DNA of 7,482 nucleotides from GCA-2687515 sp046582475 (GTDB taxonomy: Bacteria; Pseudomonadota; Alphaproteobacteria; Rhodospirillales; UBA2165), in contig JAYGEH010000078.1 in assembly GCA_046582475.1 (NCBI GenBank), positions 1-7,482 of the forward strand. Direction: 5' to 3'. This document shows positions 5,901-7,482 of this stretch, one piece after another. Numbering within the stretch: the first letter of the stretch is position 1; each line of letters starts with the position of its first letter. The position numbers were made by a program, and so were the translations under genes. Under the pieces are notes generated by a model, which was given only the letters and a program-made list of their open reading frames with translations, was not told where the DNA came from and did not search any database.

Positions 5901-7016
5901 ATGAGCGGTACCGATACACTCCACCTGGCGCTTGGACCTCGCAGCTACGATATTCATGTCGGCGGCGGCCTCCTTGACCAGACCGGGACGTTGGCGGCGC
6001 CGCTGCTCAAGAGCCCCAGCGCCATCATCATCTCGGACGAAAACGTGGCGCCGCTCTATTTGGACCGGCTGCAGCAGAGCCTTGCCGGCAGCCATATCGA
6101 ATGCCAGGCGATCGTAATTCCGGCCGGCGAGCAGACCAAGGATTTCCATCATTTCGAAGAGCTGATCAATAGGCTTTTGGATATGAAAATCGAACGCAGC
6201 ACCACCCTGTTCGCCCTCGGCGGCGGGGTCATTGGCGATCTCACCGGCTTCGCCGCTTCGGTGATCCTGCGCGGCGTCGACTATATCCAGGTGCCGACCA
6301 CGCTGCTCGCCCAGGTGGACAGTTCGGTCGGCGGCAAAACCGGCATCGACACGCGCCACGGCAAAAATCTGGTCGGCGCTTTTTACCAGCCGCGCCTGGT
6401 GATTGCCGATCTGGACACCTTGGACAGCCTGCCGCTGCCTGAAATGCGCGCCGGATACGCCGAAACCGCAAAATACGGATTGATCAACGACGCCGAATTT
6501 TTCACCTGGCTGGAAGGCGCCGGCGGGTCCCTGATCGATGGCGATACCGCCGCCCGCCGCCGCGCCGTTGTCCACGCTTGCCGGACCAAAGCCGATATCG
6601 TCGCCGCGGACGAGCGCGAGGACGGCGCCCGGGCGCTTTTGAATCTCGGCCACACTTTCGGCCACGCGCTGGAAGCCCAATCGGGCTTTTCCCATGCGCT
6701 CCTGCACGGCGAAGCGGTGGCCATCGGCAGCGTCATGGCGTTCGATCTTTCCGCCCGCTTAGGCGTTTGCCCGGCCGATGACGCGGCCCGGCTGCGCGCC
6801 CATTATGCATCCCTGGGGCTGCCCACCGACCCGCCCGGTATTCAAGGCATCGATTGGGACCCGGATCAAATGATCGGGCACATGGCGGCCGACAAAAAAG
6901 TCGAGGACGGCGCCATCACTTTCATTTTGGCGCGCGGCATTGGCGAGGCTTTTGTCGCCAAGGGCATCGATCTGGTGGATGTGCGCGCCATCCTCGACCG
7001 CGCTGTCGCGGCTTAG
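5901..7016 (+). CDS. aroB: 3-Dehydroquinate synthase AroB
   Basis: A 371-residue NAD- and metal-dependent cytoplasmic enzyme that converts DAHP to 3-dehydroquinate, the second shikimate-pathway step. The NAD-binding signature is G107-G-G-V-I-G-D113. Substrate-site residues include D140-S-S-V-G-G-K146 and K155-N-L. The metal ligands are E188 (GYAETAKYG), H251 (NLGHTFGHALE) and H269 (LLHGEA). The second and third ligands are 18 residues apart, one more than in E. coli AroB as I recall it. The start at ATG 5901 is preferred because it follows the aroK stop by one base and has GGAAACAGG at 5883-5891 as ribosome site; the open frame reaches up to 5820, but that part lies inside aroK. The protein begins MSGTDTLHLALG, a usual AroB start. 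The stop TAG at 7014-7016 is made partly from the inserted repeat element that follows. Confidence 0.97.
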   Translation: MSGTDTLHLALGPRSYDIHVGGGLLDQTGTLAAPLLKSPSAIIISDENVAPLYLDRLQQSLAGSHIECQAIVIPAGEQTKDFHHFEELINRLLDMKIERSTTLFALGGGVIGDLTGFAASVILRGVDYIQVPTTLLAQVDSSVGGKTGIDTRHGKNLVGAFYQPRLVIADLDTLDSLPLPEMRAGYAETAKYGLINDAEFFTWLEGAGGSLIDGDTAARRRAVVHACRTKADIVAADEREDGARALLNLGHTFGHALEAQSGFSHALLHGEAVAIGSVMAFDLSARLGVCPADDAARLRAHYASLGLPTDPPGIQGIDWDPDQMIGHMAADKKVEDGAITFILARGIGEAFVAKGIDLVDVRAILDRAVAA

Positions 7017-7298
7017 AGCGGATCATGATTGATAGGAATCAATTTGATGGGAACAAATCGGTTTTCCGGGTAGGCGCGGTGCGCGGCGCGATGCCTTTGC
7101 ATCGGGCAAGCGCCGGGGCGCCGCCGGGGGACCGATTTGACCCACCAGAGGCCGGGTGCTTTCGATGCGTGGACATCGTCGCACGCCTTTGCGGGATTCG
7201 AAGGCATCGCCATGCGACGTGCTCCTCGCACACTTGGGATAGAAATGATGGTAAAATCATCCCGGTCAAATGGTTCATAATGATCCGGAACCGCTCTA
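7014..7298. mobile_element. MITE-like non-coding element with TA-flanked inverted ends
   Basis: The 285-bp segment starts TAGAGCGG (7014-7021) and ends CCGCTCTA (7291-7298), perfect inverted 8-mers that include a TA on each side. Further in, the arms still match imperfectly: GGATCAT appears in both, offset by five to six bases, then GAATCAATTTGA on the left against GAACC-ATTTGA on the right. Inside are small hairpins: ATTGAT/ATCAAT at 7028-7043, CGATGC/GCATCG at 7089-7104 and ATGAT/ATCAT near 7244-7259. There is no transposase and no convincing gene. A TA duplication with inverted ends is typical of IS630/Tc1-mariner-type MITEs, and palindromic dispersed repeats are common in alphaproteobacteria. 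Removing the element with one TA would leave GCT-TAA, so aroB would still stop at the same codon. The identity is inferred, since only one copy is visible. Confidence 0.6.
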
Positions 7299-7308
7299 AT
7301 TCGGCCAA

Positions 7309-7482
7309 TTAGTCCGGATAGGGCATGATCACCAGCATCGCCGCCGGGCGCGTCGTGCGGTTGATGATCTCGCGCCGCTCGCCGCCTTTCAGATAGCAGG
7401 AATCCATCGGATAGAGGGTCTCCTCGCCGGTGTCGGTGACGATGGTTATGGCGCCTTCGGTGCACACATAAATTTTCTCCAG
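7309..7482 (-). CDS. Cupin-domain protein (partial, C-terminal end)
   Basis: The minus frame is open from the window edge (7482) to a TAA at 7311-7309 and gives the last 57 residues. It reads EKIYVCTEGAITIV, then a T-D-T-G-E-E-T turn, LYPMDSCYLKGGERREIINRT and finally PAAMLVIMPYPD. This is the second half of a small beta-barrel cupin: E-x-I-Y-V-x-x-E-G resembles the end of cupin motif 1, and the D-S-C-Y-L-K-G-G-E-R-R-E-I-x-N segment looks like motif 2, with the usual metal-binding His replaced by Arg (G-E-R-R-E). The sequence ends shortly after the last strand, as single-domain cupins do. The function cannot be told from this fragment; possibilities are a small sensor-like cupin, an isomerase, or the end of a regulator. 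It is convergent with aroB, with the MITE-like element between them. Confidence 0.75.
   Translation of the reverse strand: MEKIYVCTEGAITIVTDTGEETLYPMDSCYLKGGERREIINRTTRPAAMLVIMPYPD

Noticed and set aside
5333..6707. 170-aa and 278-aa minus-strand open frames opposite aroK and aroB
   Set aside because: Shadows of two strongly supported shikimate-pathway genes.
7272..7292. GGTTC/GAACC hairpin as an intrinsic terminator
   Set aside because: The stem is only 5 bp with an 11-base loop and no T-run follows on either strand. It is better explained as part of the element's inverted end.
7013..7465. 150-aa and 89-aa minus-strand open frames across the region after aroB
   Set aside because: They run through the inverted-end element and, for the longer one, through the cupin gene in another frame. 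The products show no domain, and two long frames over the same bases fit GC-rich repeat DNA better than a gene.

Overview
The window looks like chromosome from a GC-rich alphaproteobacterium, most likely Rhodospirillales-like. This is inferred from the codon use, the aroK-aroB pair, and the adjoining XerD gene with a secreted proline-rich protein gene. No database search was possible, so the taxonomy is a judgement.

Layout. (1) 1-291, minus: the N-terminal part of a cyclic-nucleotide-binding (Crp-type sensor) domain protein, cut by the window edge. (2) 292-486: a 195-bp divergent intergenic region with an AT-rich patch, a candidate promoter and an 11-bp direct repeat. (3) 487-2001, plus: a full-length UbiD-family prenylated-FMN decarboxylase. 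It ends convergently with xerD, and the two stop codons share the palindrome TTAA. (4) 5086 down to 1998, minus: a three-gene unit of a 46-aa single-pass membrane protein, a 673-aa exported protein with a signal peptide and PLAP repeats, and the tyrosine recombinase XerD. The genes overlap by 20 bp and are then 10 bp apart, so they are probably co-transcribed and translationally coupled. (5) 5087-5338: a divergent intergenic region with a 16-bp near-perfect direct repeat of 22-bp period. (6) 5339-7016, plus: aroK and aroB, one base apart, encoding two shikimate-pathway enzymes. (7) 7014-7298: a 285-bp non-coding element bounded by inverted TAGAGCGG/CCGCTCTA ends. It looks like a TA-inserting MITE and supplies the last base of the aroB stop codon. 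(8) 7309-7482, minus: the C-terminal end of a cupin-domain protein, cut by the window edge.

How the genes work together. AroB makes 3-dehydroquinate and AroK phosphorylates shikimate, so both serve chorismate synthesis. The UbiD-family protein acts on an aromatic or unsaturated acid, but its motifs differ from the E. coli ubiquinone-pathway UbiD and its substrate is unknown. XerD is the chromosome-dimer-resolution recombinase. Its two upstream partners have features of envelope proteins and no known function.

Most of the window is ordinary core genome. The parts most worth a second look are the uncharacterised membrane protein/exported repeat protein/XerD operon, the MITE-like element at the aroB stop codon, and the repeats in the two divergent intergenic regions. 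I see no CRISPR array, RNA gene, toxin-antitoxin pair, phage gene or clear intrinsic terminator.
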